Shown here: piece by piece, positions 1 through 9,631 of the stretch | How positions within the stretch are numbered: the first letter of the stretch is position 1 | Layout of the letters: every line of letters begins with the position of its first letter | Notes under the pieces: generated by a model | Seen by the model: the letters and a program-made list of their open reading frames with translations, nothing else | Told to the model about the DNA's origin: nothing | Database searches by the model: none | Position numbers and translations under genes: made by a program | Source: Paracoccaceae bacterium | Lineage (GTDB): Bacteria; Pseudomonadota; Alphaproteobacteria; Rhodobacterales; Rhodobacteraceae | Assembly: GCA_027013095.1 (NCBI GenBank) | Contig: JALUYI010000006.1 | Location: forward strand, 29,674 to 93,673 | Direction of reading: 5' to 3' | Length of the DNA stretch: 64,000 nucleotides

Positions 1-6
1 CTATTT

Positions 7-672
7 GTGGGTCTGGCGGATGTGGCGATTGCCTTCATGCGAGTCGAGAAGGTTTTCGATCTTTTCCTCAGCGCCGATATGGTGCGCAATTTCGAGCGCC
101 CTGACTTTACCGGGCTCTATATCTATTTCCCGCTAATGATCCTGTCCTTTATCCTTGCCGCATTCACCAAGACCCTCGGGTTTCACTGGCTGGCCCTTCT
201 GATCATTCTGGCCGAGCTATCCATTGTTATCACCCGGTTTGTTTTTTCATACGAGCAGGCCTTTATGGGTGATCTGGTGCGCTATTGGTATTCGGCGCTG
301 TTTCTGCTGTCCGCCGCCTATACTCTGCACGAAGAGGGCCACGTGCGAGTCGATATCCTTTATTCGGGGTTCTCGGCCCGCAAGAAGGGGCTGTTCAACA
401 TCATCGGGGTTCTGCTTTTGGGGTTGCCAACCACCGGGGTCATTCTGGGTGTGGGATTTAACGGCCCTCAGTCCATCATAAACAGCCCGGTTATGAATTT
501 TGAAGTCACCCAGACCGGCGGGATCGGCATGTATGTAAAATACCAGATGGCCGCATTTCTTGGGATTTTCGGAGCCACAATGATGGTTCAGTTTGTCAGC
601 ATGCTGTTTGACTCAATGGCCGATTTCCGGGATGAGCCGGGGCATCGCGACACCGAAGCCGTCGCGCAGTAA
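7..672 (+). CDS. dctQ: TRAP transporter small permease (DctQ family), possibly 5'-partial
   Basis: This is the small membrane subunit of a tripartite ATP-independent periplasmic transporter, which pairs with the large permease to import an organic acid or similar solute using an ion gradient. About four to five hydrophobic segments are visible, and the EGHVRVDI stretch between the second and third is typical of DctQ proteins. The frame is open to the left edge of the window, so the GTG at position 7 may not be the true start. The gene lies 12 bases before the large permease. The solute-binding subunit would have to lie outside the window. The family assignment is firm and the substrate is unknown. 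Confidence 0.8.
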   Translation: MGLADVAIAFMRVEKVFDLFLSADMVRNFERPDFTGLYIYFPLMILSFILAAFTKTLGFHWLALLIILAELSIVITRFVFSYEQAFMGDLVRYWYSALFLLSAAYTLHEEGHVRVDILYSGFSARKKGLFNIIGVLLLGLPTTGVILGVGFNGPQSIINSPVMNFEVTQTGGIGMYVKYQMAAFLGIFGATMMVQFVSMLFDSMADFRDEPGHRDTEAVAQ

Positions 673-684
673 GGGACCAATAGG

Positions 685-3342
685 ATGGAACTGTTTTTTC
701 TGGTCGTTCTGATCATTCTCATGGCCTCGGCGCTGGGCTCGGGCTTTCCTGTGGCGTTTGCCTTGCCGGGGTCTGCCATTCTGGCGATCGCGCTGGCCGG
801 GGCCTCGGGGTATGTGTTTGCCGGTGATCCGGGAGCTTATTTCCACTCGGGCACCCCGTGGCAATGGATGTCAGCAGGGGTCACGAACCTGCGCAGCGTT
901 TACTGGGTGGCACAGCGGGATACGCTGATTGCGGTGCCACTGTTCATTTTTATGGGGATCATGCTGCAGCGCTCGAAAATTGCCGAAGACCTGCTGGTGA
1001 CAATGGCGCAGCTGTTCGGGCCGGTGCCCGGCGGTCTGGGAATTTCGGTCGTTTTCGTGGGCGCGCTGCTGGCCGCCACAACGGGGATCGTCGGGGCTAC
1101 GGTTGTCGCGATGGGATTGATTTCGCTGCCGGCAATGATGCAGAACAAGTATTCGACGCCATTGGCGACCGGAACCATCGCCGCGTCGGGGACGCTCGGG
1201 CAGATCATCCCGCCCTCGATTGTTCTGATCATTCTGGCGGACCAGCTGGCCTCGGCCACCGATCAGGCCGGGGTCTTGCGAAAGACGCTTTACAAGAATG
1301 CTACGGGCGAGTTTTCGATGCCCTCGGTTTTTGATGTCGGTTCGACCTCGGCGGGCGAGATGTTTCTGGGGGCGCTGGTTCCCGGGCTGGTGCTGGTCGG
1401 GCTTTATATGCTCTACATCCTGATCTTTGCCACCCTGCGCCCGAGTGCGGCACCTGCAGTCAAATACGACGGCAAGTTTGATTCCACGTTCTGGAAAAAG
1501 GTCGGTCTGACGCTGGTGCCCCCGCTGACCCTGATTTTTCTGGTTCTGGGATCAATCATCACCGGGGTTGCCACGGTGAATCAGGCCGGAGCCATCGGCG
1601 CCGTCGGGGCCACAGTGATGGCCGGCTATCGTCTGGCCGAGGACAAGCGGGGCCGGTATTTTCCTGCCATTCTGGGAATCCTGTCAGCGGTCGTGCTGGC
1701 CTATGCGGTCAGCAATTTCGAAATGAACATCAAGCTGGTTCGCAACGCCCATGACCAACTGGGGATATGGATCGGGATTGCCGGCTCGCTGGGGCTGCTG
1801 ACCTCGTTGATCTGGAGCGGGTTTCGCGTTTACCGGATCAACCACACCATGGACGGGGTGATGATCGAAACCGCGAAAACAACCTCGCTGGTTTTCGTTA
1901 TTCTGATGGGGGCTGCCATTCTGACCGCCGCATTTAGGGCCTTTGGTGGCGAGGAGCTGGTGCGCGCCTTCCTGAACGGCCTACCCGGCGGCTTCTGGTC
2001 GAAATTCATCGTGGTGATGGGGGTGATTTTCATCCTCGGATTTTTTCTTGATTTTATCGAAATCTCGGTGGTTGTGGTGCCCATTGTTGCACCGATCCTG
2101 TTGGCGGATCCGTCGGCGAATATCACCGCCGTCTGGCTGGGGGTCATGATCGGCCTTAACATCCAGACCTCGTTTCTGACCCCTCCGTTCGGCTTTGCGC
2201 TGTTCTATCTGCGCGGGGTGGCCCCGGCGGCTGTCAAGACCATTCAGATTTACAAGGGCGTGGTGCCCTTCATCCTGTTGCAGCTGGTGGCCCTGACCAT
2301 CGTGGGGCTGACACCTTCGCTGGTCAACTATCTGCCCAACCGCGTCAGCTTCCTGTCCGAGACTTCGCCACCTCCGCGCAACCCGCGTCTGCAAGAATGC
2401 TTGGGGAATTTCATCCGGGACAAGCTGGCGCAGGATAACGGCCAGACGCTGGCGGCGATCAAGACCGCGGAAAAACTGGACCTCAGCTATCTGCCCCGGA
2501 AATTTTCCCGTCAGATCTCGGGCGCATTCAGCGATGCAGAAAAATCCATCAATGCGCTGGGCAAGATCTATGTCGCAAGCGATGCGGTGACTGCCGCTGC
2601 TGTGGATTATCGCCCGCAGTTAATCAAGGTGCGTCAGTTGCAAAAACAGATCCGCGTCGCAACCGCTAAGGCCAAGGAGCTGAAAACCTCTTTGGGTCAG
2701 GCCTTCAATGGCGCCAGCAGTTCAACGAAGGCCATTGACAAGGTCAAAATCGTTGCGTTGGACAAGAAGATTGCGGCGCTGAAGGCCAAAATTCCTCCAA
2801 ACTGGCCCAAGGTCTACAAATCGTTCCGCTCACTTGTTCAGACAGAAAACAAGGACCGGCGGACATTTCAGAGCGCTGCCGACAATTCCTATGACGGCGT
2901 GGTAAAGGCGATTGCAGTGATCGACTCGACCAAACAGTTCGGCGCTCTTGAGGCCGAATTGACAGATCTTCGCAACGTGATCGAAACCGAGCAGCCAAAA
3001 GTGGCCGTGGACAAGATCAAAAGCCTGACCCGAAAGTTCCGCAAGGTCGCCGGGGCAAACAAGATCGCATCCCTCCTGTCCAAAGTGCGGCGCGTCCTGA
3101 AAAAGAAAAAGGTCAAGATGGACAAGGCGCTGAAGCTTTATGACAAGGCTAAGGCCGAGTATGATGCACAAAAAATATGGCGCGCCCGTGCCCAAACCGA
3201 TCTGCGCGCCGGGTTGGTCACCTATCTGGCCGCAATCAAGCCCACTCTGGGGATCCGCTCACAGCCCAAACTCAGCCGTGAACAGGCCCTCTATCTGGCG
3301 TGGTGCAGCTCGGGCCATGAGGATATCTCGCTGAATTTCTGA
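685..3342 (+). CDS. dctM: TRAP transporter large permease (DctM family) with long C-terminal extension
   Basis: Large permease of a TRAP transporter, the subunit that carries the solute across the inner membrane. Residues 1 to about 552 are the hydrophobic DctM domain, with many membrane spans and a GVIFILGFFLDFIEISVV-like late segment. Residues from about 553 to 885 form a hydrophilic tail very rich in Lys, Ala, Leu and Gln with heptad-like spacing, probably helical or coiled coil. Ordinary DctM proteins have about 430 residues, and longer ones about 600, so this tail is unusual. A strong hairpin terminator follows directly. The function of the tail is unknown; it may be a cytoplasmic or periplasmic docking or assembly segment. 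Confidence 0.85.
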   Translation: MELFFLVVLIILMASALGSGFPVAFALPGSAILAIALAGASGYVFAGDPGAYFHSGTPWQWMSAGVTNLRSVYWVAQRDTLIAVPLFIFMGIMLQRSKIAEDLLVTMAQLFGPVPGGLGISVVFVGALLAATTGIVGATVVAMGLISLPAMMQNKYSTPLATGTIAASGTLGQIIPPSIVLIILADQLASATDQAGVLRKTLYKNATGEFSMPSVFDVGSTSAGEMFLGALVPGLVLVGLYMLYILIFATLRPSAAPAVKYDGKFDSTFWKKVGLTLVPPLTLIFLVLGSIITGVATVNQAGAIGAVGATVMAGYRLAEDKRGRYFPAILGILSAVVLAYAVSNFEMNIKLVRNAHDQLGIWIGIAGSLGLLTSLIWSGFRVYRINHTMDGVMIETAKTTSLVFVILMGAAILTAAFRAFGGEELVRAFLNGLPGGFWSKFIVVMGVIFILGFFLDFIEISVVVVPIVAPILLADPSANITAVWLGVMIGLNIQTSFLTPPFGFALFYLRGVAPAAVKTIQIYKGVVPFILLQLVALTIVGLTPSLVNYLPNRVSFLSETSPPPRNPRLQECLGNFIRDKLAQDNGQTLAAIKTAEKLDLSYLPRKFSRQISGAFSDAEKSINALGKIYVASDAVTAAAVDYRPQLIKVRQLQKQIRVATAKAKELKTSLGQAFNGASSSTKAIDKVKIVALDKKIAALKAKIPPNWPKVYKSFRSLVQTENKDRRTFQSAADNSYDGVVKAIAVIDSTKQFGALEAELTDLRNVIETEQPKVAVDKIKSLTRKFRKVAGANKIASLLSKVRRVLKKKKVKMDKALKLYDKAKAEYDAQKIWRARAQTDLRAGLVTYLAAIKPTLGIRSQPKLSREQALYLAWCSSGHEDISLNF

Positions 3343-3362
3343 AGAAGTTCCAAAGAAACGGG

Positions 3363-3400
3363 CCGGCCGTGTGTTCGAATGAACATGCGGCCGGTTTTTT
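3363..3400 (+). terminator. Rho-independent terminator after dctM
   Basis: CCGGCCG at 3363-3369 pairs with CGGCCGG at 3388-3394. The inner arms TGTTC and GAACA pair around a GAAT loop, joined by two G-U pairs, giving a stem of about 14 base pairs. A run of six T follows at 3395-3400. It lies 20 bases past the dctM stop codon. Confidence 0.9.
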
Positions 3401-3730
3401 CCAAAGGCGTGACCAGTCTGTCCCCAACTTGAAAACACTCCTTTTTCGATTATATATATAATTTTAATCAACTTTACCGAATGTTCTTCTTGCAGCTATG
3501 ACGCGAGTATGACAGGTTTCAGAGGCAAGCAGCAGATCGGGCCGCCGGCCGGAAACAACACTACCCACCCCACCCCTCGCTCCCCGTTTCCGGCCGGGGC
3601 CCACTCTGGGTAACGCTCTGCCGCTCAGTCACCGAATGTCAAAGTCTACACTCAGGCTGCGCAAATCGCCTCTTGCGAAATGGTCCCGCTTTTCAGATAA
3701 ACAGGCGAATGGAAAATAAGGAGTCCGCCC
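3401..3730. other. Intergenic region without a gene
   Basis: No convincing reading frame is seen here. The stretch holds an AT-rich run (TATATATATAATTTTAATC near 3450-3470) that could contain a promoter, then a GC-rich part. A ribosome binding site (AAGGAG) stands just before the next gene at 3731. Confidence 0.5.
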
Positions 3731-4042
3731 ATGCGTGCCCGAATTTATCAGCCCGCCAGAAATGCCATGCAATCAGGTCAGGCCAAGACTAGAAACTGGG
3801 TTTTGGAATTTGCTCCGGGCGCCGCGCGCAGGATCGATCCCCTGATGGGCTGGACCAGTTCGGACGACACCCAAAGCCAAGTTCGCATGAACTTTGAAAC
3901 GCGCGAGGCGGCGGAAAAATATGCCCGCGACAACGGGCTGGATTTCCAGATCATTGACGCACACAAGCGCAAGGCGCAGATTCGCAAAGGCGGCTATGGC
4001 GAGAATTTTTCCACCAACAGGCGCGCCGTCTGGACGCATTAG
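3731..4042 (+). CDS. NDUFS4-like complex I accessory protein (ETC complex I subunit family)
   Basis: A 103-residue soluble protein resembling the 18-kDa (NDUFS4/AQDQ) accessory subunit of NADH:ubiquinone oxidoreductase, which alphaproteobacteria share with mitochondria. Recognisable features are the N-terminal [14 protein letters not shown], the W-x-LEF motif, a GWTSSDD-Q motif followed by a predicted helix ([12 protein letters not shown]), and the C-terminal [12 protein letters not shown]. It is expected at the peripheral arm of complex I on the cytoplasmic side. A good ribosome binding site precedes the ATG. The gene is monocistronic, between a terminator and a tRNA gene. Confidence 0.85.
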   Translation: MRARIYQPARNAMQSGQAKTRNWVLEFAPGAARRIDPLMGWTSSDDTQSQVRMNFETREAAEKYARDNGLDFQIIDAHKRKAQIRKGGYGENFSTNRRAVWTH

Positions 4043-4117
4043 GACGCAAGAGGCCCGCGTTTGACCTGCCCGCAGCAGGTGAAATGCCCGCAGCAGCCGA
4101 CATTTGCCCAATTTTCC

Positions 4118-4194
4118 GGCCCCGTAGCTCAACTGGATAGAGCAAGGACCTTCTAAGTCCGAGGTTGGGGGTTCAAGTCCTCCCGGGGTCGCCA
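4118..4194 (+). tRNA. tRNA-Arg (anticodon TCT)
   Basis: A cloverleaf folds with the acceptor arms GGCCCCG and CGGGGTC, a D-arm, the anticodon stem GGAC/GTCC with loop CTTCTAA (anticodon TCT at 4152-4154), a T-loop GTTCAAGTC, and an encoded CCA at 4192-4194. Confidence 0.93.
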
Positions 4195-4309
4195 GTTTTC
4201 TTGCCTAATACCGCGCGGCCCGGTAGATCGGACAGGCAAATGCCGGAGCGCGATAGAGATGCAATATCAAGACGGAGCCGCCAAACCAGATGGAGGTACG
4301 GAGGGCCCT

Positions 4310-5101
4310 GTGTCGTTCTGGCCGGTTTATGTTATCAACATGGCGACAAACACCGTGCGCATGGCAGCAGCGGGTCAGACCTTGTCAACCCTCGGCATCC
4401 CGTTTCAGCGTTTTGAGGCCGTGGACGGTCGCGCCCTGTCCACGACCGAGCGCCAGCGCATCTATGACCCGATTGAAAACGCACGCAAGTTTCGCCACCC
4501 CCTGATCCCGGGTGAGCTGGGGTGTTATCTCAGCCATATCAACCTCTGGCGTAAAATTGCAGCAGACCCGGCTCCCGGTGCGGTGATTCTGGAGGACGAT
4601 TTTTCGACCGACAAACACCTGCGCCGTGTGCTCGGCGCGCTTTTTCAGGACAACGCCTCATGGGATATGGTCAAGCTCTATTCCCGGCGGGCCAATTCGC
4701 GGATGATCAAAACGCGCAGCCTCGGCCCCGGAATAACCCTTGGGCAGCCTTATCAAATTCCCAACACCACCCTTGGGTATGTGATCCGGCGCGAGGCAGC
4801 AGCGCAGCTTTTGGCACATCCCTTTCCACTGGCCCGCCCGATAGACGAGGATCACAAACGGTTTTGGGAACACGGCCTGTCGATCTGGCTGGCGCTGCCC
4901 CCACCCCTGTCCCAAGGGGCCGAGGCCCAGTCCGGTGACAGTATTGCCGCAGCCCGCAAAACAGGCAAACGCCCTCCCTTTGGTCAAATGCTGGCCCAAG
5001 GGGGGAAAAACCTCCGCTATCGTTTGGGATATCTTGCAAAACTGCATTTCAACCGGCTGTTTCCCGCGGGAAACGTAAAAAACAGGGCCGCAAAGAAATG
5101 A
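4310..5101 (+). CDS. Glycosyltransferase family 25 (LPS-type)
   Basis: Family 25 glycosyltransferase, typically adding galactose or another sugar to lipopolysaccharide or a glycan. Seen: the N-terminal PVYVINM strand, then FEAVDGR, the GELGCYLSHINLW motif and AVILEDDF with the acidic metal/donor motif. A GTG start at 4310 is preferred because GGAGGG stands a few bases before it and it places PVYVIN near the N-terminus. An ATG at 4259 in the same frame has no good ribosome site. The last bases overlap the next gene (ATGA), so the two are probably co-translated. The acceptor is unknown. Confidence 0.8.
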   Translation: MSFWPVYVINMATNTVRMAAAGQTLSTLGIPFQRFEAVDGRALSTTERQRIYDPIENARKFRHPLIPGELGCYLSHINLWRKIAADPAPGAVILEDDFSTDKHLRRVLGALFQDNASWDMVKLYSRRANSRMIKTRSLGPGITLGQPYQIPNTTLGYVIRREAAAQLLAHPFPLARPIDEDHKRFWEHGLSIWLALPPPLSQGAEAQSGDSIAAARKTGKRPPFGQMLAQGGKNLRYRLGYLAKLHFNRLFPAGNVKNRAAKK

Positions 5102-5787
5102 AACGCAGTCTGTTTTCCCGAATCAAGGATGCCGAGCATACATGGCGGGACCGCATGGGCACCGACATTTCAACGCCCGAGGCCCGGCGCCGCGCCCGGT
5201 TTCATTTCAACTGGATCGACCACGCGATTCTGCGGGTCTGGTGGAAAAATTTTCATCGGGTTGCCGACGGCGTTTACCGCGCAAACCAGCCCTCACCGGC
5301 GCGTTTGGCCGAATTTCGAGACATGGGGATCAAGACCATCCTCAACCTCCGGGGGGCCGCCGAGCACAGTCATTATCTGTTTGAACGCGAGGCCTGCGAT
5401 ACCCTTGGCCTGACTTTGATTGACCATCGCCTCTATGCCTCTGATCTGGCCAGTCGGCAGGAGCTTTTGGAACTGATCGAGATCATGGCGCGGATGGAAA
5501 AGCCCGCCGTCATGCATTGCAAGTCGGGGTCGGATCGCACCGGCTTTGCAGCGGTCATATACCTGCATGAGTTTTGTGCGGTCCCGCTTGGGACGGCACT
5601 GGCCCAGCTGAACTGGCGCTATTTGCATTTTAAAAAGTCAAAAAATGGCATCCTCGATCTGTTTTTTCAGGCATATCTGCGCGAGTCTCAAAAGGACCCG
5701 CAAAGCCTGCGCCACTGGATTGCCAATCGTTACGACCCGGATCAGCTACGACGGGAATTTGCGCAATCAAAGGGCTGGAAAAAATAG
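5098..5787 (+). CDS. Tyrosine/dual-specificity protein phosphatase family protein
   Basis: A 229-residue phosphatase of the cysteine-dependent class. The HCxxGxDR signature with C141 and R147 (HCKSGSDRTG) is clear, and a conserved Asp-containing loop lies upstream. It begins inside the stop of the glycosyltransferase gene (ATGA overlap), so both are probably one operon linked to surface glycan metabolism or its control. The substrate could be a phosphoprotein or a phospholipid or inositide, and the sequence does not decide this. A short GC-rich hairpin without a T-run (about 5807-5826) follows the stop. Confidence 0.75.
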   Translation: MKRSLFSRIKDAEHTWRDRMGTDISTPEARRRARFHFNWIDHAILRVWWKNFHRVADGVYRANQPSPARLAEFRDMGIKTILNLRGAAEHSHYLFEREACDTLGLTLIDHRLYASDLASRQELLELIEIMARMEKPAVMHCKSGSDRTGFAAVIYLHEFCAVPLGTALAQLNWRYLHFKKSKNGILDLFFQAYLRESQKDPQSLRHWIANRYDPDQLRREFAQSKGWKK

Positions 5788-6032
5788 CAGACTGCCTTGG
5801 GTTGAGCGCCCTCTTTTGGGGGCGGAAACGTCGCGTTCAATCGCTTCAGGTTTGTTTTCGGGCGGTTCGCCCCGCCCTTGCCGCGGTCGGATCACACCAG
5901 AGCCGTCACGCTGCCGGGCCTGCGGTTAATTTTCCGTTCATCGGTTGCAAAATGACGGTGAGTGTGCTTGTTTCAACGCCGAAACCGCATCCTAAAAGCG
6001 GGAAAAACGAAGTCGTCCTGGGGAGGAAAACC

Positions 6033-7127
6033 TTGAACGCCGTATCTAAGGAAGACGGATTCGTGGTCTTTGACCATGTTCAAAAAAGCTATGACGGCGA
6101 GGTTTTGGTCGTCAAGGATCTGAACCTTTATATTGGCAAAGGCGAGTTTTTGACCATGCTCGGCCCGTCCGGCTCGGGCAAGACCACCTGTCTGATGATG
6201 CTGGCAGGATTTGAGACAGCCACCCACGGAGACATCCTGTTGGGCGGCAAGCCGATCAACAACATTCCCCCGCACAAACGCGGCATCGGTATGGTATTTC
6301 AGAACTATGCGCTGTTTCCCCACATGACCGTTGGTGAAAACCTGTCCTTCCCGCTGGAAGTGCGCAAGATGGATAAGTCTGAGCGCGAGGAAAAGGTGCG
6401 CCGGGCGCTGGATATGGTGGAGATGGGCGATTTCATCAATCGACGTCCCGCACAACTGTCCGGGGGCCAGCAACAGCGTATCGCCTTGGCCCGCAGCCTT
6501 GTCTTTGAACCGGATCTCGTCCTGATGGACGAACCACTGGGGGCCCTTGACAAACAACTGCGCGAACACATGCAGTTCGAGATCAAGCATCTGCATGAAC
6601 GTCTTGGCGTGACGGTGGTCTATGTGACGCACGACCAATCCGAGGCTCTGACGATGTCTGACCGGGTCGCGGTGTTCGATGACGGGGTTATTCAGCAACT
6701 GGCCTCGCCCGAAGACCTCTATGAACGCCCTGAAAATGCCTTCGTGGCGCAGTTCATCGGCGAAAACAACAGGCTGGTCGGCACCGTCAAGGAAGTCAGG
6801 GATGATACGGCGGTGGTGGTGTTGCCCAGCGGGGCGGAAACCACGGCAAAGGCAGTGAATTGCGGTAAGGCGGGTGATGCCACCACGCTTTCGATCCGCC
6901 CCGAGCGGGTAACGCTGGGCAAGAGCGCAGGCGAGAATGCCACCGACGCCGAGGTGCTGGAGCTGATTTACCTTGGCGATCATATCCGCTGCCGGATGAG
7001 GGTCCACGGCGACGAGGAATTTATCGTCAAGGTGCCGAATTCTGCCGGGATACATGAATTGCAGGTAGGCTCGAAAACGAAAGTGGGATGGGCCACCGAG
7101 GATTGCCGCGCGCTTGACAGAGCGTGA
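6033..7127 (+). CDS. potA: Spermidine/putrescine-type ABC transporter ATP-binding protein
   Basis: ATPase of a polyamine-type importer. Walker A (GPSGSGKTT), Q-loop ([12 protein letters not shown]), signature (LSGGQQQR), Walker B ([12 protein letters not shown]) and the switch His (VYVTHDQ) are all present, and a C-terminal TOBE-like domain with SIRPERV follows. The frame is open from 5802, but the upstream part is low-quality sequence. A TTG at 6033 has GGGAGG six bases upstream and gives the usual N-terminus, so I chose it. An ATG at 5952 is possible. It is the first gene of a potA-D-B-C-like operon on the plus strand. Confidence 0.85.
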   Translation: MNAVSKEDGFVVFDHVQKSYDGEVLVVKDLNLYIGKGEFLTMLGPSGSGKTTCLMMLAGFETATHGDILLGGKPINNIPPHKRGIGMVFQNYALFPHMTVGENLSFPLEVRKMDKSEREEKVRRALDMVEMGDFINRRPAQLSGGQQQRIALARSLVFEPDLVLMDEPLGALDKQLREHMQFEIKHLHERLGVTVVYVTHDQSEALTMSDRVAVFDDGVIQQLASPEDLYERPENAFVAQFIGENNRLVGTVKEVRDDTAVVVLPSGAETTAKAVNCGKAGDATTLSIRPERVTLGKSAGENATDAEVLELIYLGDHIRCRMRVHGDEEFIVKVPNSAGIHELQVGSKTKVGWATEDCRALDRA

Positions 7128-7203
7128 GCGAACAGCCTGCGTGCGTTGCCCGGTACGCCGCAGGATTACGGAACAAACGGGCGTTGAAACAAGGAGAAAC
7201 TGT

Positions 7204-8289
7204 ATGAAACTTAAAACCTTACTGACCGGCTCGGCGGTCGCGGCCCTGATTGCAGGCGCAGCGTCAGCGGGGACGCTCACCGTGGTTTCGTGGGGCGGTG
7301 CCTACACGAAATCGCAGGTTGAGGCCTATCAAAAGCCGTGGATGGCCAAGACCGGGAACAAGATCGTTTCCGATGATTACAACGGCGGTCTGGCCGAGGT
7401 GAAATCGCAGGTCGAGGCCGGCAACGTCACCTGGGACATCGTTGACGTGGAAATGTCTGACGCGGTTCGTGGCTGCGACGAAGGTCTGCTGGAGCCGATC
7501 GATCCCTCGATCCTGCCCCCCGCCCCGGATGGCACCCCCGCAACCAAGGACTTTGTCCCCGGAGCGATCACCGATTGTGGCGTGGCCAATATCGTCTGGT
7601 CGACGATCTATGCCTATGACACCACCAAGTTCAAAGGCGACAATGCGCCCAAGACGATGGCGGACTTTTTCAATGTTAAAAAGTTCCCCGGTAAGCGTGG
7701 CCTGCGCAAAACCCCCAAGGCGAATCTTGAAATGGCTCTGGCTGCCGATGGCGTCCCGGCCGACAAGATCTATGACGTTCTGGGAACCCCGGAAGGCGTA
7801 GACCGTGCCTTCAAGGTGCTTGATCGGATCAAGAACGACGCCGTCTGGTGGGAAGCTGGCGCCCAACCGCCGCAACTGCTGGCCGATGGTGAAGTTGCCA
7901 TGACCACCGCCTATAACGGCCGGATATTTAATGCCGTTGCCGCCGAGCACAAACCGTTCAAGATCGTCTGGGATGCGCAAATCTTTGACTTTGACGTCTG
8001 GGTCATCCCCAAAGGCGCTCCGCACAAGGATCTGGCCATGGACTTTCTGGCGTTTTCGACCGACACCAAGCGTCTGGCGGATCAGGCGTCATGGATCTCC
8101 TATGGTCCGGCGCGTAAATCCTCGTCAGCTCTTGTGGGCTCGTTCCACAATGATCCGAACCTGAAGATGGGCCCGCAAATGCCCACGGCTCCGGCCAACT
8201 TCAAGACGGCGATTCAGAACAGCTTTACCTTCTGGGCCGACCATCAGGATGAGTTGAACGCTCGCTTCAACGCTTGGCTGGCCAGCTGA
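7204..8289 (+). CDS. potD: Polyamine-type ABC transporter substrate-binding protein (PotD family)
   Basis: Periplasmic binding protein of about 361 residues. It has a typical signal peptide (MKLKTLLTGSAVAALIAGAASA) followed by the family start TLTVVSWGGAY and later TSxYNGRIF-type ligand-pocket elements. AAGGAG stands just before the ATG at 7204. A stem-loop downstream may let it be made in excess over the permeases. Polyamine is the likely ligand by family, but related proteins bind other cations or opines. Confidence 0.85.
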   Translation: MKLKTLLTGSAVAALIAGAASAGTLTVVSWGGAYTKSQVEAYQKPWMAKTGNKIVSDDYNGGLAEVKSQVEAGNVTWDIVDVEMSDAVRGCDEGLLEPIDPSILPPAPDGTPATKDFVPGAITDCGVANIVWSTIYAYDTTKFKGDNAPKTMADFFNVKKFPGKRGLRKTPKANLEMALAADGVPADKIYDVLGTPEGVDRAFKVLDRIKNDAVWWEAGAQPPQLLADGEVAMTTAYNGRIFNAVAAEHKPFKIVWDAQIFDFDVWVIPKGAPHKDLAMDFLAFSTDTKRLADQASWISYGPARKSSSALVGSFHNDPNLKMGPQMPTAPANFKTAIQNSFTFWADHQDELNARFNAWLAS

Positions 8290-8318
8290 TCGGGGTCAAA
8301 CCTGTGATCCAGAAAACC

Positions 8319-8343
8319 GGAGGGGCGGCATGATCGCCCCTCT
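8319..8343 (+). terminator. Stem-loop between potD and potB, possible attenuator
   Basis: GAGGGGCG at 8320-8327 pairs with CGCCCCTC at 8335-8342 around a 7-base loop. No T-run follows, so it is more likely an mRNA stabiliser or partial attenuator than a full terminator. Such stem-loops after binding-protein genes are common in ABC operons. Confidence 0.55.
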
Positions 8344-8374
8344 GCGCAAGTCCTTCTAATTCCGACGGGGTCCC

Positions 8375-9625
8375 ATGACTGACGCATCAGGTCCGATTGT
8401 CACGGCTGACGGTATTCCGCTAAAACGCAAACTGGCGCGGGCGCTGTTCCGCAGCCGCGCGCGGGCCTTTGGATTGGCCTTTCCCCTGATTGCCTTTATC
8501 ATTGCGGCGTTTATTATCCCGTTGATTTCGCTCCTCTGGCAGGGGGTGCATGATCCGCGCTATGCGACGTATATGCCGCGCTCAGCGGCGGCGGTTGCAA
8601 ATTGGGACACCGTGTCCCCGATTACCGAAAAGATGGCGGCCGCAATGGTGGCCGATCTGGTTGAGGCCCGAAAGTCGCGGATGATCGGTCGGGTCGCCAC
8701 CCGCGTTAACCGAGAGCTGCCGGGCTCGCGCTCGCTTTTTACCTCATCCGCACGCGTAGCCAAGAAAATGAAGCCCCCCTATCTTGAGGCGCTGGTCAAG
8801 AAAAGCAAAAAATGGGGCCAGTTGGCAACTTGGCGTGCGGTCAAGATCAGCGCAAAGGTATATACCCCTGCCTATCTGGCCAATGCTGTCGATCTGAAAT
8901 ACAATGCCGACGGCTCATTCTCGCTGCAGGACACCAAGCACCGCATCAATCTGAAGCTGCTGGGCCGAACCTTGCAAATTTCCCTGATCGTGACGCTGGC
9001 GTGCCTGCTCCTCGGCTATCCTGTGGCCTATATGCTGTCCACATTGCCGACGCGCACATCGAACCTGTTGCTGATCCTCGTGCTGCTGCCGTTCTGGACG
9101 TCGCTTCTGGTTCGCACGACCGCATGGATCGCGATGCTGCAAAGTCAGGGCGTGATCAACGATCTGTTTGTGCTGTTTGGGGTCACCACCGACGCCGAGC
9201 GGTTTTCCATGATCTACAACAAGACCGGCGTGTTGATCGCAATGACACATATCCTGCTGCCGTTCATGATCCTGCCGCTCTATTCGGTGATGAAAACGAT
9301 TCCGCCCTCCTATGTGCGGGCGGCAAAATCGATGGGGGCCCACCCCTCGACCGCATTCTGGCGGGTTTATTTTCCCCAAAGCGTCCCCGGGATCGGCGCC
9401 GGCGCGTTGTTGGTGTTCATTCTGGCGATCGGCTATTATATCACCCCTGCCCTCGTTGGTGGACAAGACGGGCAGATGATCTCGAATATCATCGACTTTC
9501 ACATGCGTAAATCTCTGAACTGGAACCTCGCAGCCGCCCTTGGGCTGGTGCTGCTGGTCGTCGTGATGTTCTTTTTCTGGATCTACGACCGTGTCGTGGG
9601 CATCGACAACATGAAGCTGGGGTAA
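8375..9625 (+). CDS. potB: Polyamine-type ABC transporter permease (PotB family) with large periplasmic insert
   Basis: Inner-membrane permease of 416 residues. A first membrane span lies near residues 28-52, followed by a hydrophilic stretch of about 130 residues and then the standard permease core. The EAA-type loop (VRAAKSMGAHPSTAFWRVYFP) contacts the ATPase. The long loop after the first span is larger than in enteric PotB (about 275-285 residues in all). It lies 6 bases before the second permease. Confidence 0.85.
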   Translation: MTDASGPIVTADGIPLKRKLARALFRSRARAFGLAFPLIAFIIAAFIIPLISLLWQGVHDPRYATYMPRSAAAVANWDTVSPITEKMAAAMVADLVEARKSRMIGRVATRVNRELPGSRSLFTSSARVAKKMKPPYLEALVKKSKKWGQLATWRAVKISAKVYTPAYLANAVDLKYNADGSFSLQDTKHRINLKLLGRTLQISLIVTLACLLLGYPVAYMLSTLPTRTSNLLLILVLLPFWTSLLVRTTAWIAMLQSQGVINDLFVLFGVTTDAERFSMIYNKTGVLIAMTHILLPFMILPLYSVMKTIPPSYVRAAKSMGAHPSTAFWRVYFPQSVPGIGAGALLVFILAIGYYITPALVGGQDGQMISNIIDFHMRKSLNWNLAAALGLVLLVVVMFFFWIYDRVVGIDNMKLG

Positions 9626-9631
9626 AAGAGC

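Noticed and set aside
3951..4145. Minus-strand frame over the NDUFS4-like gene and tRNA-Arg(TCT)
   Set aside because: It covers the antisense of a real gene and a tRNA and has no protein-family character.
5973..7280. 435-codon minus-strand frame opposite potA
   Set aside because: It is an antisense shadow: potA has all ABC ATPase motifs on the plus strand, while this translation is His/Arg-rich and without domains.
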